Assembly: GCA_043557195.1 (NCBI GenBank)
Contig: CP121314.1
Location: 3,844,001 to 3,908,000, forward strand
Reading direction: 5' to 3'
DNA from: Jejuia sp043557195
Lineage (GTDB): Bacteria > Bacteroidota > Bacteroidia > Flavobacteriales > Flavobacteriaceae
DNA: 64,000 bases
Part shown: positions 7,631 to 15,823 of the stretch, in pieces
Layout of the letters: each line of letters starts with the position of its first letter
How positions within the stretch are numbered: the first letter of the stretch is position 1
Notes under the pieces: generated by a model
Databases searched by the model: none
The model's input: the letters and a program-made list of their open reading frames with translations, nothing else
Told to the model about the DNA's origin: nothing
Translations under genes and position numbers: made by a program

Positions 7631-9294
7631 AACAATCCAATAATCTCACCATCTTCATTAATATCTATATTTTCAGAAGCAGGAATAGCCGGTAACCCAG
7701 GCATGCGCATAATATCTCCAGTAATCGGAATTAAAAACCCAGCTCCTGCAGCAATTTCAATTTCTCTAACAGTAATAATAAAATCTTTTGGGCGTCCTAA
7801 AAGCTTAGGATTGTCAGACAAAGATTTTTGAGTTTTGGCTATACAAACTGGCAGATGTTCCAAGCCTAAATTTGCAATTTTTCTTAAATGTGCTTTAGCT
7901 TTAGTTGTATAATCTACATGTTCAGCACCATAAATTTCTGTGGCAATAGTTGCTATTTTTTCAGTAACAGGAGATTTCCAATTGTATAAAGGTGTAAAGT
8001 TTGAAGTATTGCTTTCAACTATATCAATAACTTGTTGTGCTAACTCTATAGCACCTTCACCTCCTTTACCCCAAACATTAGCTAATGCAACCCTAATACC
8101 TTTAGATTTAGCAAAATCTAAGATTAATTTAATTTCATCATCTGTATCTGTAGCAAATTTATTAATTGCAATTATTGGAGATACCTTAAATTTTTCAATG
8201 TTTTCCAGATGCTTTTCTAAATTCGGAATTCCTTTTTCAAGAGCCTCTAAATTAGGCTCAGTAAGTGATTTTAAGTCTGCACCGCCGTGATACTTTAAAG
8301 CACGAATAGTTGTGGTTAGCACTACAGCTTTGGGTTTTAATCCAGCACTTTGGCATTTAATGTCAAAGAATTTTTCTGCACCCAAATCAAAACCAAAGCC
8401 AGCCTCGGTAACTGTATATTCAGAGTGCGACATTCCCATCAATGTTGCAATAACTGTATTTGTACCTTGAGCAATATTTGCAAAAGGTCCACCATGAATA
8501 ATGGCTGGGTTTCCTTCAATAGTTTGTACCAAATTGGGTTTTATAGCATCTTTTAGAAGTGCTGTCATAGCGCCTTGCGCTTTTAAGTCTCTTGCATAAA
8601 TAGGCCGCTTATCAAAAGTGTAACCAATAAAAATATTGCCTAATCGGTGTTTTAAATCAGTCAAATTTTCAGCTAGACAAAGAATAGCCATTATTTCAGA
8701 CGCAGCTGTAATATCAAACCCAGTTTCTCTTGGTACTCCAGACGTTGTTCCACCTAAACCAACAATAACACGCCTTAACGCTCTATCATTCAAATCAACT
8801 ACACGTTTCCAACTTATAGTTCTTGGGTCAATATGCAACGAATTAGTTTTACTTTGAATATTGTTGTCAATAATTGCAGCCAACAAATTATGCGCTTTCT
8901 CAATTGCCGCAAAGTCTCCGGTAAAATGTAGGTTTATATCCTCCATAGGCAACACCTGAGAATACCCACCACCGGTTGCACCACCTTTAATCCCAAAAAC
9001 AGGTCCTAAAGAAGGTTCCCTGAGCACCACAGTTGTTTTTTTATGTAATCGATTTAGTCCTTCTGATAAGCCAATAGACATGGTAGTTTTACCCTCACCA
9101 GCTGGGGTAGGAGAAATGGCTGAAACCAGTATCAAATTACTTTGTTTTGCTTTAGCTTTATCAATACAATCTAAAGGTAATTTTGCTTTGTATTTACCAT
9201 ACATTTCAATATAGTCACTGGCAACCCCAAAGGTTTTGGCAATTTCGGTGATATGTTTAAGGGTAACAGTTTTGGCAACTTCTAAATCAGTCAT
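7627..9294 (-). CDS. fhs: Formate-tetrahydrofolate ligase
   Basis: The enzyme makes 10-formyl-THF from formate, THF and ATP for one-carbon metabolism in the cytoplasm. At 555 residues it is full length. The P-loop TPAGEGKTT is at residues 63-71, followed by REPSLGPVFGIKGGATGGG and MEDINLHFTGD, all hallmarks of the family. The ATG at 9294 gives the expected N-terminus. It stands alone, converging on nitronate monooxygenase. The serine dehydratase some 5 kb away is also in one-carbon/serine metabolism, but nothing in the sequence links the two. Confidence 0.97.
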   Translation of the reverse strand: MTDLEVAKTVTLKHITEIAKTFGVASDYIEMYGKYKAKLPLDCIDKAKAKQSNLILVSAISPTPAGEGKTTMSIGLSEGLNRLHKKTTVVLREPSLGPVFGIKGGATGGGYSQVLPMEDINLHFTGDFAAIEKAHNLLAAIIDNNIQSKTNSLHIDPRTISWKRVVDLNDRALRRVIVGLGGTTSGVPRETGFDITAASEIMAILCLAENLTDLKHRLGNIFIGYTFDKRPIYARDLKAQGAMTALLKDAIKPNLVQTIEGNPAIIHGGPFANIAQGTNTVIATLMGMSHSEYTVTEAGFGFDLGAEKFFDIKCQSAGLKPKAVVLTTTIRALKYHGGADLKSLTEPNLEALEKGIPNLEKHLENIEKFKVSPIIAINKFATDTDDEIKLILDFAKSKGIRVALANVWGKGGEGAIELAQQVIDIVESNTSNFTPLYNWKSPVTEKIATIATEIYGAEHVDYTTKAKAHLRKIANLGLEHLPVCIAKTQKSLSDNPKLLGRPKDFIITVREIEIAAGAGFLIPITGDIMRMPGLPAIPASENIDINEDGEIIGLF

Positions 9295-9360
9295 AAAGTA
9301 AAGGTAAAGAGGATTTATTTACTCTAAATGTATGAAATTAAAAGAGATTTAGAATAAATT

Positions 9361-9744
9361 TTAATCTACCATAATCATCTTAAATGTCATATCATTTGGC
9401 TGAATATCATTGCGCATCATAATACATGTATAACCATCATTAGATGTTTCAATAATCACCACCTTAAACACCTTGCCAATTGCATGTTTATATTTGGTTT
9501 GTGATACTTTGCTGCAGGTAAGGGTTAATTCACAATCTGTCACCCATTTAATGGTGTTATGTATCACGAGGCCAGTAGCGGTATTAGTTTCAATTTGTTC
9601 AGTAGCAGTTCGTGTAATTTTCCAATCAGCGTATGCGGCATTCGCGTATCGAAATTCACCAGTTTTAAAATCACTACATGATGTATCCTGACCAAAAGTA
9701 CTTAGGGAGAATATGGAAAACAGCACAAATACAAGCTTTCTCAT
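9361..9744 (-). CDS. Small secreted protein of unknown function
   Basis: A signal peptide (MRKLVFVLFSIFSLSTFGQ) precedes a mature part of about 108 residues with three cysteines (CSDF, DCELTLTC, YTCIMM). The core is probably beta-rich (HNTIKWVTDCELTLTCSK, VFKVVIIETSNDGYTCI). I do not recognise a named family; similar short secreted proteins are frequent in Flavobacteriaceae. It has no close operon partner: a 66-bp gap separates it from the downstream fhs gene. Confidence 0.65.
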   Translation of the reverse strand: MRKLVFVLFSIFSLSTFGQDTSCSDFKTGEFRYANAAYADWKITRTATEQIETNTATGLVIHNTIKWVTDCELTLTCSKVSQTKYKHAIGKVFKVVIIETSNDGYTCIMMRNDIQPNDMTFKMIMVD

Positions 9745-9834
9745 AGTACTAGGGTGTATGGGTTACTTAATGTAAATATAAGGTTTTATATTTTAGTAAG
9801 AAAGTTAACACCAAAAAACGTCGATTTAAGAGAC

Positions 9835-9866
9835 AAAAAAGCTTCAATTACAGACAATTGAAGCTT
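9835..9866 (-). terminator. Intrinsic terminator of the SnoaL-like gene
   Basis: A perfect 11-bp stem (AAGCTTCAATT with AATTGAAGCTT, 9839-9849 and 9856-9866) around a 6-nt loop is followed on the minus strand by a run of Ts (complement of 9835-9840). It lies 28 bp after the stop at 9894. Confidence 0.8.
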
Positions 9867-9893
9867 CTTATTTTAAATATCATTTAAGGCATT

Positions 9894-10256
9894 TTACATA
9901 GTGTAGAAAAACTGTTCATTTACAATTTTACCATCGTTTACCTCAAATACACATAGTTCTTCCATCTGTTGTCTACCACGGTCTTTAAAGGTAACATCAA
10001 AACTCATTTTGCTCATAAAATGATTATCGGCTATTAAAGGATCACTTATATCACCACCATGAAACTCTACAACATTGTCCAACCACTGTTTGCTTTTTTC
10101 GTAAACCTCTTGCTTGCCCGAAATCGTCTCGCCATAAGGTACCCCAGGCATTTCCTTGCTCGTTACATTGTCACCATAAAGTGCTTCTATACACTCTAAA
10201 TTTTTCCCTTCTCGACACATTTGTGCCCATTGGTTTGCTACATCTTGTGTACTCAT
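9894..10256 (-). CDS. SnoaL-like / nuclear transport factor 2 fold protein
   Basis: This 120-residue single-domain cone-shaped alpha+beta (NTF2-like) protein has the typical order: an N-terminal helix (VANQWAQMCREG), the LYGDNVTSKEM strand, a helix at EVYEKSKQW, and final strands (QMEELCVFEVNDGKIVNEQFFY). Members are small enzymes or ligand binders, and the fold alone does not give a substrate. It is monocistronic with its own terminator. The 236 bp upstream contain the repeat at 10354-10440 and no recognisable regulator site. Confidence 0.75.
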   Translation of the reverse strand: MSTQDVANQWAQMCREGKNLECIEALYGDNVTSKEMPGVPYGETISGKQEVYEKSKQWLDNVVEFHGGDISDPLIADNHFMSKMSFDVTFKDRGRQQMEELCVFEVNDGKIVNEQFFYTM

Positions 10257-10353
10257 AATATCTTAGTTTTTTTGATTGAGCACTAAAAGTAGACAAAATA
10301 TAAATACAGCAATCTTAATAAAGTGTTATGTTTTTGGGCGATACTATTTTTTT

Positions 10354-10440
10354 GGCGTTCCCCTTAGGGTCGCGCTTTCCATTAATAGTTTTGCCTCGAT
10401 GCTCGCCTCGGCAAAAGCTAACCATTACAATCGCTAACGC
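10354..10440 (+). repeat. REP-like dispersed repeat, copy 1
   Basis: This 87-bp intergenic element runs from GGCGTTCCCC to CAATCGCTAACGC. The ends form a short inverted repeat (GCGTT.../...AACGC), and an inner hairpin pairs AGTTTTGCC with GGCAAAAGCT. It matches copy 3 (27682-27768) closely and the other copies at the ends. It lies between the SnoaL-like start and the end of the photolyase operon. Confidence 0.7.
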
Positions 10441-10492
10441 GGGGTTAATCTGCAAAGGTTGTTAACAGGCTCTTGGGTTTGGGTATATTTTC

Positions 10493-11797
10493 TCAATTCA
10501 ATGCCGCCTTATAAACGTCTAAACAACGCTCTCTTGCCATTTTATGATCTACAATAGGTTCCGGATAGGTGAGTTCTTGAAAGTCTGGCACCCAAGTTTT
10601 AATGTAATTTAAGTCTTTGTCAAACTTTTGTATTTGGGTAGTTGGATTAAAGATTCTAAAGTAGGGGGCAGCATCAACACCAGAGCCAGCTACCCATTGC
10701 CAGTTACCAATATTGCTTGCCATTTCATAGTCGAGTAGTTTTTCAGCAAAATAAGCTTCGCCCCAACGCCAGTCGATGAGTAAGTGTTTGCATAGAAAAC
10801 TACCAACCAACATTCGTACACGATTATGCATAAACCCCGTTTCATTAAGCTGGCGCATTCCAGCATCTACCAAAGGATATCCTGTTTTTCCTTCACACCA
10901 AGCATTAAATTCATCTTCGTTATTCCTCCATTGTATACGGTCATATTTTGATTTAAAACTATCTTTAACTGTATGTGGAAAATGCCATAGTATCTGCATA
11001 AAAAACTCACGCCAAATCAGTTCCTGCCAAAATATTTCGTTTTTTTCAGCTATTGCTTTTTTAACCATTTTCCTGATACTTACTGTACCAAATCTTAGGT
11101 GTGGACCTAATCTAGAAGTTGCGTCTTTGGCAGGAAAATTGCGAGTGTCTTCATATTCTTGTATAAGTGTTGGGGTAACCGTATATGGCTTAATTTCTTG
11201 GTTAGATTTGGTAAAACCAATATCAGATAAACTTAGATTTGGTAACCGTGTATGCTCAACTAAATTATCCAAATAAGAGTTGGTGTAGAAAATCTCTAAA
11301 TCATGCGATTTGAATTTTTCTTTCCAAGTTTTCATATACGGTGTGTAAACCACATAAGGGTTCCCGTCACCTTTTACAACTTCGTCTCTTTCAAAAATAA
11401 CTTGGTCTTTAAATGTATTAAATTCAATATCGTTTTCACTTAAAAACGCTTTTATGTTATCGTCACGCTCTGTCGCATAAGGTTCGTAATCATGGTTTGT
11501 AAATACAGTATTGATGTTATATTCTTCAACCAAAGCCTTGTAGATTTCGATTGGTTTTCCATGATACATCGCAATACTACTGTTGTGTTCATCTTGTAAA
11601 ACCTTACGCATATCTTGGAGTGTTTCGTATATAAATGTTACACGAGCATCGTTTTCGGGAAACTTATCAAGTATTTCAGAATCAAAAATAAATATGGGTA
11701 GCACTGGATTTTTACCTTTCAAGGCTTCGTAAAATCCAACATTATCATCTAACCTTAAATCTCGGCGAAACCAAAAGATATTTATGGGTTGTTTCAT
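10493..11797 (-). CDS. phrB: Deoxyribodipyrimidine photolyase (class I CPD type)
   Basis: This is a blue-light FAD enzyme that splits cyclobutane pyrimidine dimers. The N-terminal antenna domain starts INIFWFRRDLRLDDN (residues 5-19). The C-terminal FAD domain carries RLGPHLRFGTVS, the two photolyase signatures around TGYPLVDAGMRQLNETGFMHNRVRM and DWRWGEAYFAEKLLDYEMASNIGNWQW, and DAAPYFRIFNP. At 434 residues it has the usual class I length. It is the last gene of a long minus-strand run (from 16248); the 59-bp gap before it holds a possible repeat fragment. It is one of four photolyase/cryptochrome genes within 10.3 kb, each of a different subclass. Confidence 0.93.
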   Translation of the reverse strand: MKQPINIFWFRRDLRLDDNVGFYEALKGKNPVLPIFIFDSEILDKFPENDARVTFIYETLQDMRKVLQDEHNSSIAMYHGKPIEIYKALVEEYNINTVFTNHDYEPYATERDDNIKAFLSENDIEFNTFKDQVIFERDEVVKGDGNPYVVYTPYMKTWKEKFKSHDLEIFYTNSYLDNLVEHTRLPNLSLSDIGFTKSNQEIKPYTVTPTLIQEYEDTRNFPAKDATSRLGPHLRFGTVSIRKMVKKAIAEKNEIFWQELIWREFFMQILWHFPHTVKDSFKSKYDRIQWRNNEDEFNAWCEGKTGYPLVDAGMRQLNETGFMHNRVRMLVGSFLCKHLLIDWRWGEAYFAEKLLDYEMASNIGNWQWVAGSGVDAAPYFRIFNPTTQIQKFDKDLNYIKTWVPDFQELTYPEPIVDHKMARERCLDVYKAALN

Positions 11798-11798
11798 G

Positions 11799-11842
11799 TT
11801 ATCTCGACACTTTTGTCACGCTGAACTTGTTTCAGAATAACA
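11799..11842 (-). repeat. Possible fragment of a short interspersed inverted repeat
   Basis: The spacer between the SRPBCC gene and the photolyase contains GTTATCTCGACAC, then GTCACGCTGAACTTGTTTCAG and AATAACAG. From memory, sequences of the type TCACGCTGAACTTGTTTCAG are spread through flavobacterial intergenic regions. Only this one copy is in the window, so the call rests on recall. Confidence 0.3.
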
Positions 11843-11856
11843 GAATTAAAAAAAGA

Positions 11857-12318
11857 TTAATATTTACCAAAAAGCTCCTCTAACTTTTTGGTTCTATAAT
11901 TAAAAATTTCCTCAAGCTTAGGTTTTACTAAAATAGGGTGTACGAGTTGCCCAAGCAAACCAAAAGGAACTTTATAATCAATAATATCTTCCATTTCCAC
12001 ACCGCCATCAATTGCTTTTATAAAGTGCTTGTGATGCCATAGGGCATAGGGACCAAAACGTTGTTCGTCTACAAAATAATGTTTGTCAATAACATGAGTA
12101 ATCTCTGTAACCCATTTTGTTTTAATGCCTAAAACGGGTGTTACTATATATTGAATAATTTGTCCAGCAAACATGGGTCTGTCTGCACCAGATAAAATAT
12201 TAAAACCCATATAGTCTGGGGTAATAGTTTTCAGGTTTTTAGGGTCTGACAAAAATTCCCATGACTTTTCAACAGTTATAGGCAAATTTTGTTTTTTATG
12301 CAGTCTGTAGATTTTCAT
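11857..12318 (-). CDS. SRPBCC family protein (START-like ligand-binding fold)
   Basis: The 153-residue protein has the features of the SRPBCC/polyketide-cyclase superfamily: an N-terminal strand KIYRLHKKQNLPITVEKSWEFLSDPKNLKTITP, a central GMETWRF-like barrel (here RFGPYALWHHKHFIKAIDGGVEMEDIIDYKVPFG) and a C-terminal helix (LEEIFNYRTKKLEELF). Relatives are often labelled cell-division inhibitors, for which there is no evidence here. Such genes recur beside photolyases in marine bacteria, suggesting a lipid- or chromophore-related role in the light-stress block. It starts 2 bp after the stop of tspO. Confidence 0.8.
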   Translation of the reverse strand: MKIYRLHKKQNLPITVEKSWEFLSDPKNLKTITPDYMGFNILSGADRPMFAGQIIQYIVTPVLGIKTKWVTEITHVIDKHYFVDEQRFGPYALWHHKHFIKAIDGGVEMEDIIDYKVPFGLLGQLVHPILVKPKLEEIFNYRTKKLEELFGKY

Positions 12319-12320
12319 AT

Positions 12321-12782
12321 TTAATTATTCAGTAAAATATATCCATTTAGCGATGTAGCAATACACAACCAAATTAAGTAAGGAAGGATTAGTATGGTTT
12401 TCAATTTCATTTGCTTGTTAAAAAGCACAGTAATTATCGCTACTATAAATGTTAACAATACAATTGTAGTAAGCCCTAAGCCAACATAATGTTGATTGAA
12501 GAAAATATAGTTCCAAATTACATTAAGTACAAATTGAATACTAAACAAGGTTATAACAGTGGCATTCTTTAATTTTTTATATAGGAAAGCCATATAAATG
12601 GAAAAGCAAACCATGATTGTTGTCCAAGCAGCTCCGAAAACCCATCCAGGAGGTGTCCAAGGAGCTTTGTTGAGGCCTATATACCAATCTGTTTGTGGAC
12701 CATCTGCCATAAGCAAATTGCCAATAGCCAATGCTCCAAAATTTATTACCAGAAAAATAATAATGTATTTAAGCAGCTTCAT
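12321..12782 (-). CDS. tspO: TspO/MBR family membrane protein
   Basis: This is a five-helix tryptophan-rich inner-membrane protein that binds porphyrins and, in photosynthetic bacteria, modulates light- and oxygen-dependent gene expression. The family signature W-x-P-P-G-W-V-F-G-x-A-W is at about residues 41-52 (APWTPPGWVFGAAWT). Five hydrophobic segments are visible and the length (153) fits. The start overlaps the end of the upstream 58-residue gene by 14 bp, so translation is probably coupled. Its place in a photolyase operon fits a tetrapyrrole or photo-oxidative role. Confidence 0.92.
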   Translation of the reverse strand: MKLLKYIIIFLVINFGALAIGNLLMADGPQTDWYIGLNKAPWTPPGWVFGAAWTTIMVCFSIYMAFLYKKLKNATVITLFSIQFVLNVIWNYIFFNQHYVGLGLTTIVLLTFIVAIITVLFNKQMKLKTILILPYLIWLCIATSLNGYILLNN

Positions 12783-12945
12783 GTTTCATATCATTCAGGA
12801 CTTTAGCAATCTCCTGAGCTTCAGCATATTTTTTATCGCTGGCTTTTCTGTTGATGGAAGATAGCTCGTGCCATTCTTGCATTAATTTTTTGAATTTTTC
12901 TTCCAATTTCTCTCTTTTTGATTTTTTCTTTAAAAAACTGAACAT
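12769..12945 (-). CDS. Lacal_2735 family small protein
   Basis: This short gene encodes 58 residues: MFSFLKKKSKREKLEEKF, then KLMQEWHELSSINRK, a lysine-rich turn and AEAQEIAKVLNDMKHEAA. The sequence is charged and predicted helical throughout, probably a coiled coil. It resembles the flavobacterial Lacal_2735 family (start of type MFGLFKKKSEKEKLQ), whose function is unknown. The ATG at 12943-12945 is 7 bp after the gpx stop and its end overlaps tspO by 14 bp, so it is clearly an operon member. Confidence 0.75.
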   Translation of the reverse strand: MFSFLKKKSKREKLEEKFKKLMQEWHELSSINRKASDKKYAEAQEIAKVLNDMKHEAA

Positions 12946-12952
12946 AGCAATT

Positions 12953-13489
12953 TTATTTTAAATGTTTTATAATTTTTGAACTCAGTGGACTAGTAGCAGA
13001 AAAATAATAATCCAATAAATTACCTTTAGGGTCAACTAAGTATTTTTGAAAATTCCACTTTACAGAAGAATCTTTAACGCCATTGTTTACTTTTTGGGTC
13101 AACCATGTGTAAAGTGGGTGTTGGTGTTTTCCTTTTACATCTATTTTTTCGGTAATCAAGAAACTTACACCATAGTTTACCTCGCAAAATGTTTCAATAG
13201 CGTTGGCATCCCCAGGTTCTTGACCACCAAATTGATTGCATGGTACTCCAATAACTTGTATGTTATCTCCATAGTCCTCATGCAATTGTTGCAATGTTTT
13301 GTATTGTGGTGTAAAGCCACATTTAGAAGCAACATTTACAAAGAGTATATGCTTCCCTTTAAACTTGGTGAAATCTATTGGTTTTCCCTGTAGCGAATTT
13401 ATGCTGATGTCATACAATGAATCAACATTCAACTTTTTATAGGTATTGCTAGAGCCTACAGTAGCTATAAATGCTTTTAATGGATTCAT
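12953..13489 (-). CDS. Glutathione peroxidase family thiol peroxidase
   Basis: This thioredoxin-fold peroxidase reduces hydrogen peroxide or lipid hydroperoxides, in bacteria usually with thioredoxin rather than glutathione. The peroxidatic residue is Cys57 in VNVASKCGFT, so it is the cysteine form and not a selenoprotein. The conserved Gln and Trp/Asn of the active site appear in PCNQFGGQEP and VKWNFQKYLVD. The N-terminus has about 25 extra residues (MNPLKAFIATVGSSNTYKK) that could be a weak export signal. It lies between an SDR gene (4 bp gap) and the Lacal_2735 gene (7 bp gap) in the photo-oxidative stress operon. Confidence 0.92.
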   Translation of the reverse strand: MNPLKAFIATVGSSNTYKKLNVDSLYDISINSLQGKPIDFTKFKGKHILFVNVASKCGFTPQYKTLQQLHEDYGDNIQVIGVPCNQFGGQEPGDANAIETFCEVNYGVSFLITEKIDVKGKHQHPLYTWLTQKVNNGVKDSSVKWNFQKYLVDPKGNLLDYYFSATSPLSSKIIKHLK

Positions 13490-13493
13490 ATAT

Positions 13494-14177
13494 TTAGATT
13501 TTAAAACTTACGATACCACAATCCATTTCAAAAACTTGTCCTGATACAGATGATGAGCTCTCTGAAAGTAAAAATTCTGCCATACCCGCAACTTCCTCAG
13601 GAGATAAGAATTTTTTTAATGGGTGGCGTTCCGTAATGTTTTCAATCATTTTATCGTTGCGGAGTAGTTTTGAAGCTAAATCCGTGTCCGTAACGGTAGG
13701 GGCAATAGCATTAATACGAAGTGTTGGAGCTAATTCTGCTCCAAGAGATTTTACCAAGCCTTCAATACCTGCTTTTGAAACTGCTATACTCGCGTGATAA
13801 GGCATGCCAAGTTTAGCCGCAACCGTACTAAATAGAACAACAGAAGGATGATTGCCATTCTTTAAAATTGACAAATATTTTTGAATAACTTTTACAGCGC
13901 CAAGTACATTAATTTCAAAGTCGTCTTTAAAATCATCAATACTTAATCTGGAAATAGGTTTTAGATTGATACTTCCTGGACAATATACAAGTCCGTCGGC
14001 ATTATCGATTTCTGGAAGTTCTTCTTGGGTTACATCGCAATTGTAGTGTGTTAAATTGTCGTGCGATATATCTGGGGCACTTCTGCTTATGTTTATAACT
14101 TTACAATAAGCGAGTAGTTTTGTTATTATGGCTTTACCAATGCCCTTACTACCTCCAACTATTATTATTGTTTTCAT
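13494..14177 (-). CDS. Short-chain dehydrogenase/reductase family protein lacking the catalytic Tyr
   Basis: This is a Rossmann-fold SDR of 227 residues. The nucleotide-binding GGSKGIG is at 8-14, NVLGAVKV near 90-97, and a Ser at 117 (LFSTVAA). Where classical SDRs have YxxxK, the sequence reads HASIAVSK: Lys135 is kept but the residue four before it is Ile131, and the nearest Tyr is Tyr127. The enzyme may therefore use another proton donor or have lost activity. The C-terminal cofactor loop NAIAPTVTDTDLA is normal. It is spaced 22 bp from the upstream small gene and 4 bp from gpx. SDRs of this kind are often found near photolyases; the substrate is unknown. Confidence 0.85.
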   Translation of the reverse strand: MKTIIIVGGSKGIGKAIITKLLAYCKVINISRSAPDISHDNLTHYNCDVTQEELPEIDNADGLVYCPGSINLKPISRLSIDDFKDDFEINVLGAVKVIQKYLSILKNGNHPSVVLFSTVAAKLGMPYHASIAVSKAGIEGLVKSLGAELAPTLRINAIAPTVTDTDLASKLLRNDKMIENITERHPLKKFLSPEEVAGMAEFLLSESSSSVSGQVFEMDCGIVSFKI

Positions 14178-14199
14178 AGGTTTCAGGGCATATATTTTG

Positions 14200-14415
14200 T
14201 TATGGCCTGCCCTTTAGCCGCTTTTCAATTTTCTGTTTTATTACAGTTAAACGTTTCATTAAATCCATAATCTCAGGATCTTTTTCTACTTTGTAGATGT
14301 CGTTTAAACTTAATATTAAACTTTTTACTTCTCTAGAAGACTCAATACGCTCGCTCGTTGTTTTGAACGTGTGTCTGCGTTGTTCGAATTCTAAAGCCTT
14401 GTCAATAATCTCCAT
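14200..14415 (-). CDS. Small helical protein, tandem paralogue B
   Basis: The 71 residues (MEIIDKALEFEQRRHTFKT, ..., LMKRLTVIKQKIEKRLKGRP) are predicted to be all helical and strongly basic at the C-terminus. It is a paralogue of the 73-residue product of 14573-14794; both share ALEFEQR, SLNDIYKV/DLNQIYKV and the block MKRLTVIK-K-EKRLK. No named family is recognised. A 157-bp AT-rich gap separates it from its paralogue, so it may have its own promoter. It probably belongs to the folE-photolyase operon. Confidence 0.75.
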   Translation of the reverse strand: MEIIDKALEFEQRRHTFKTTSERIESSREVKSLILSLNDIYKVEKDPEIMDLMKRLTVIKQKIEKRLKGRP

Positions 14416-14572
14416 AATTTTTAAACCTTACTATATTTTGTGTTAAAAGTCCATTTTTTTGGACAGTCTTGCAATATAATAAAATATAGAAGATTACCTA
14501 TTTTTATGCGGAAATATTAGATAAAATTTAATAAATGGATCAATTATCTCACTGGTTTTAAAAGTTTTACTA

Positions 14573-14794
14573 TTAAAGACGCATTTTTAAACGCTTTTCT
14601 ACTTTGCGTTTTATCACAGTTAAGCGTTTCATGATATCCATGATTTTTTCATCTTTTTTAACCTTATAAATTTGGTTTAAATCCAAAATCAATGCTTTAG
14701 CCTCTCTAGAAAGTTTTACACGATCGCTCGTTGACAATGATCTCATTTTTCTTTGTTCGAACTCTAATGCTCTATTTATTAATTCCATTTCCAT
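14573..14794 (-). CDS. Small helical protein, tandem paralogue A
   Basis: The 73-residue protein (MEMELINRALEFEQRKMRSLST, ..., IMKRLTVIKRKVEKRLKMRL) is helical and basic and is paralogous to the product of 14200-14415. It starts 4 bp after the folE stop, so it is in the same transcript. The conserved MKRLTVIK block and the basic tail suggest binding of nucleic acid or of a partner protein, but there is no direct evidence. Confidence 0.75.
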   Translation of the reverse strand: MEMELINRALEFEQRKMRSLSTSDRVKLSREAKALILDLNQIYKVKKDEKIMDIMKRLTVIKRKVEKRLKMRL

Positions 14795-14798
14795 AATA

Positions 14799-15494
14799 TT
14801 AGCTATTTAGATAATTTTGTAATTCTGTTATTTTTTCTGATGTATTAAATTTTCCGCCATAGTAGGCCGTAACGGTCGAAGATGTATCGTCTTTAATACC
14901 TCTAGACGACACACATAAATGTTTAGCATCTATAATTACCGCAACATTTTCTGTGTCTAGGATTGTTTTCAATTCGTTGGCAATTTGGTTTGTTAGACGC
15001 TCTTGAACCTGTGGACGTTTGGCATAGTATTGTACTATTCTATTCAATTTTGAAAGACCAATTACTTTTCCAGACGAAATGTAGGCTACATGAGCCTTCC
15101 CAATAATTGGTACAAAATGATGCTCGCAATTGGAATAGAAGGTAATGTTCTTCTCCACCAACATTTGATTGTATTGGTATTTATTTTCGAACAATGCAAT
15201 TTTGGGTTTGTTCGCCGGATTTAAACCAGAGAAAATTTCATCGATATACATTTTGGCAACACGCTTTGGAGTGCCTTGAAGTGAATCGTCTGTTAAATCC
15301 AAGCCCATAACATCCATAATTTCTTCAAACAAAATGGCGATACGTTCTTTTTTCTCTGTATCAGATAGTTTGAAGGCATCAGCTTTCATAGGTGTTTTTA
15401 GGCCTGTGTAAAGGTGATCGTCTCCAATATCTTCAACAGAAAATCCGTTTAATTTGTGTCCGTTCGTTTTCGTTTTTAATTTTTCTAATTGCAT
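14799..15494 (-). CDS. folE: GTP cyclohydrolase I
   Basis: The enzyme converts GTP to 7,8-dihydroneopterin triphosphate, the first step of folate and pterin synthesis. The 231-residue protein contains the zinc-binding YSNCEHHFVPIIG stretch, the SKLNRIVQYYAKRPQVQERL signature and the second ligand cysteine in AKHLCVSSRGI, where the His and Cys also fit. The N-terminal 40 residues are a variable extension. Its place among photolyase genes is telling: pterins or folates serve as light-harvesting antennae (MTHF) of photolyases, so this copy may supply chromophore. That link is inference; a second housekeeping folE could lie elsewhere. Confidence 0.95.
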   Translation of the reverse strand: MQLEKLKTKTNGHKLNGFSVEDIGDDHLYTGLKTPMKADAFKLSDTEKKERIAILFEEIMDVMGLDLTDDSLQGTPKRVAKMYIDEIFSGLNPANKPKIALFENKYQYNQMLVEKNITFYSNCEHHFVPIIGKAHVAYISSGKVIGLSKLNRIVQYYAKRPQVQERLTNQIANELKTILDTENVAVIIDAKHLCVSSRGIKDDTSSTVTAYYGGKFNTSEKITELQNYLNS

Positions 15495-15550
15495 ATCATC
15501 TTTTTTATGTGCTGTCTCAATACTTTTGTAATGGTATTAATCAAAGCACG

Positions 15551-15823
15551 TTAACGTTTTGAAATTTTATTGTGTGTTATTTGCTTCTGTCTGCTGCATT
15601 TAAAACGGCCTTTCTCGAAGCTTCTCAATTTTTCATGTTTTGTTGATCGACCTTGAACACGCTTTCTCCACATTTTGAAACTACTTGGTTTCATCTCTCT
15701 TCTCATCAACTCAATCACTTCTTGTTCTTTAAACCCAAACTGAAACTCTATAGCCTCAAACGTTGTGCGGTCTTCCCAAGCCATTTCTATAATTCTATCT
15801 ATATCTTCTACAGATAATGTCAT
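15551..15823 (-). CDS. TIGR03643 family protein
   Basis: The 90-residue protein begins MTLSVEDIDRIIEMAWEDRT, then FEAIEFQFGFKEQEVIELMR and FKMWRKRVQGRSTKHEK, which is the TIGR03643 pattern; the first half looks like a helix-turn-helix and the rest is very basic. Family members are short, of unknown function and frequent next to photolyase/cryptochrome genes. The C-terminal 25 residues are a variable basic tail. Its ATG overlaps the stop of the preceding gene by 4 bp, so the two are translationally coupled. Confidence 0.8.
   Translation of the reverse strand: MTLSVEDIDRIIEMAWEDRTTFEAIEFQFGFKEQEVIELMRREMKPSSFKMWRKRVQGRSTKHEKLRSFEKGRFKCSRQKQITHNKISKR

Noticed and set aside
7940..8290. Plus-strand ORF of 116 codons
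   Set aside because: It is antisense to fhs, whose family motifs span the same interval.
13046..13393. Plus-strand ORF of 115 codons
   Set aside because: It is antisense to the well-supported glutathione peroxidase gene, and the product is Cys/Tyr/Phe-rich shadow sequence.
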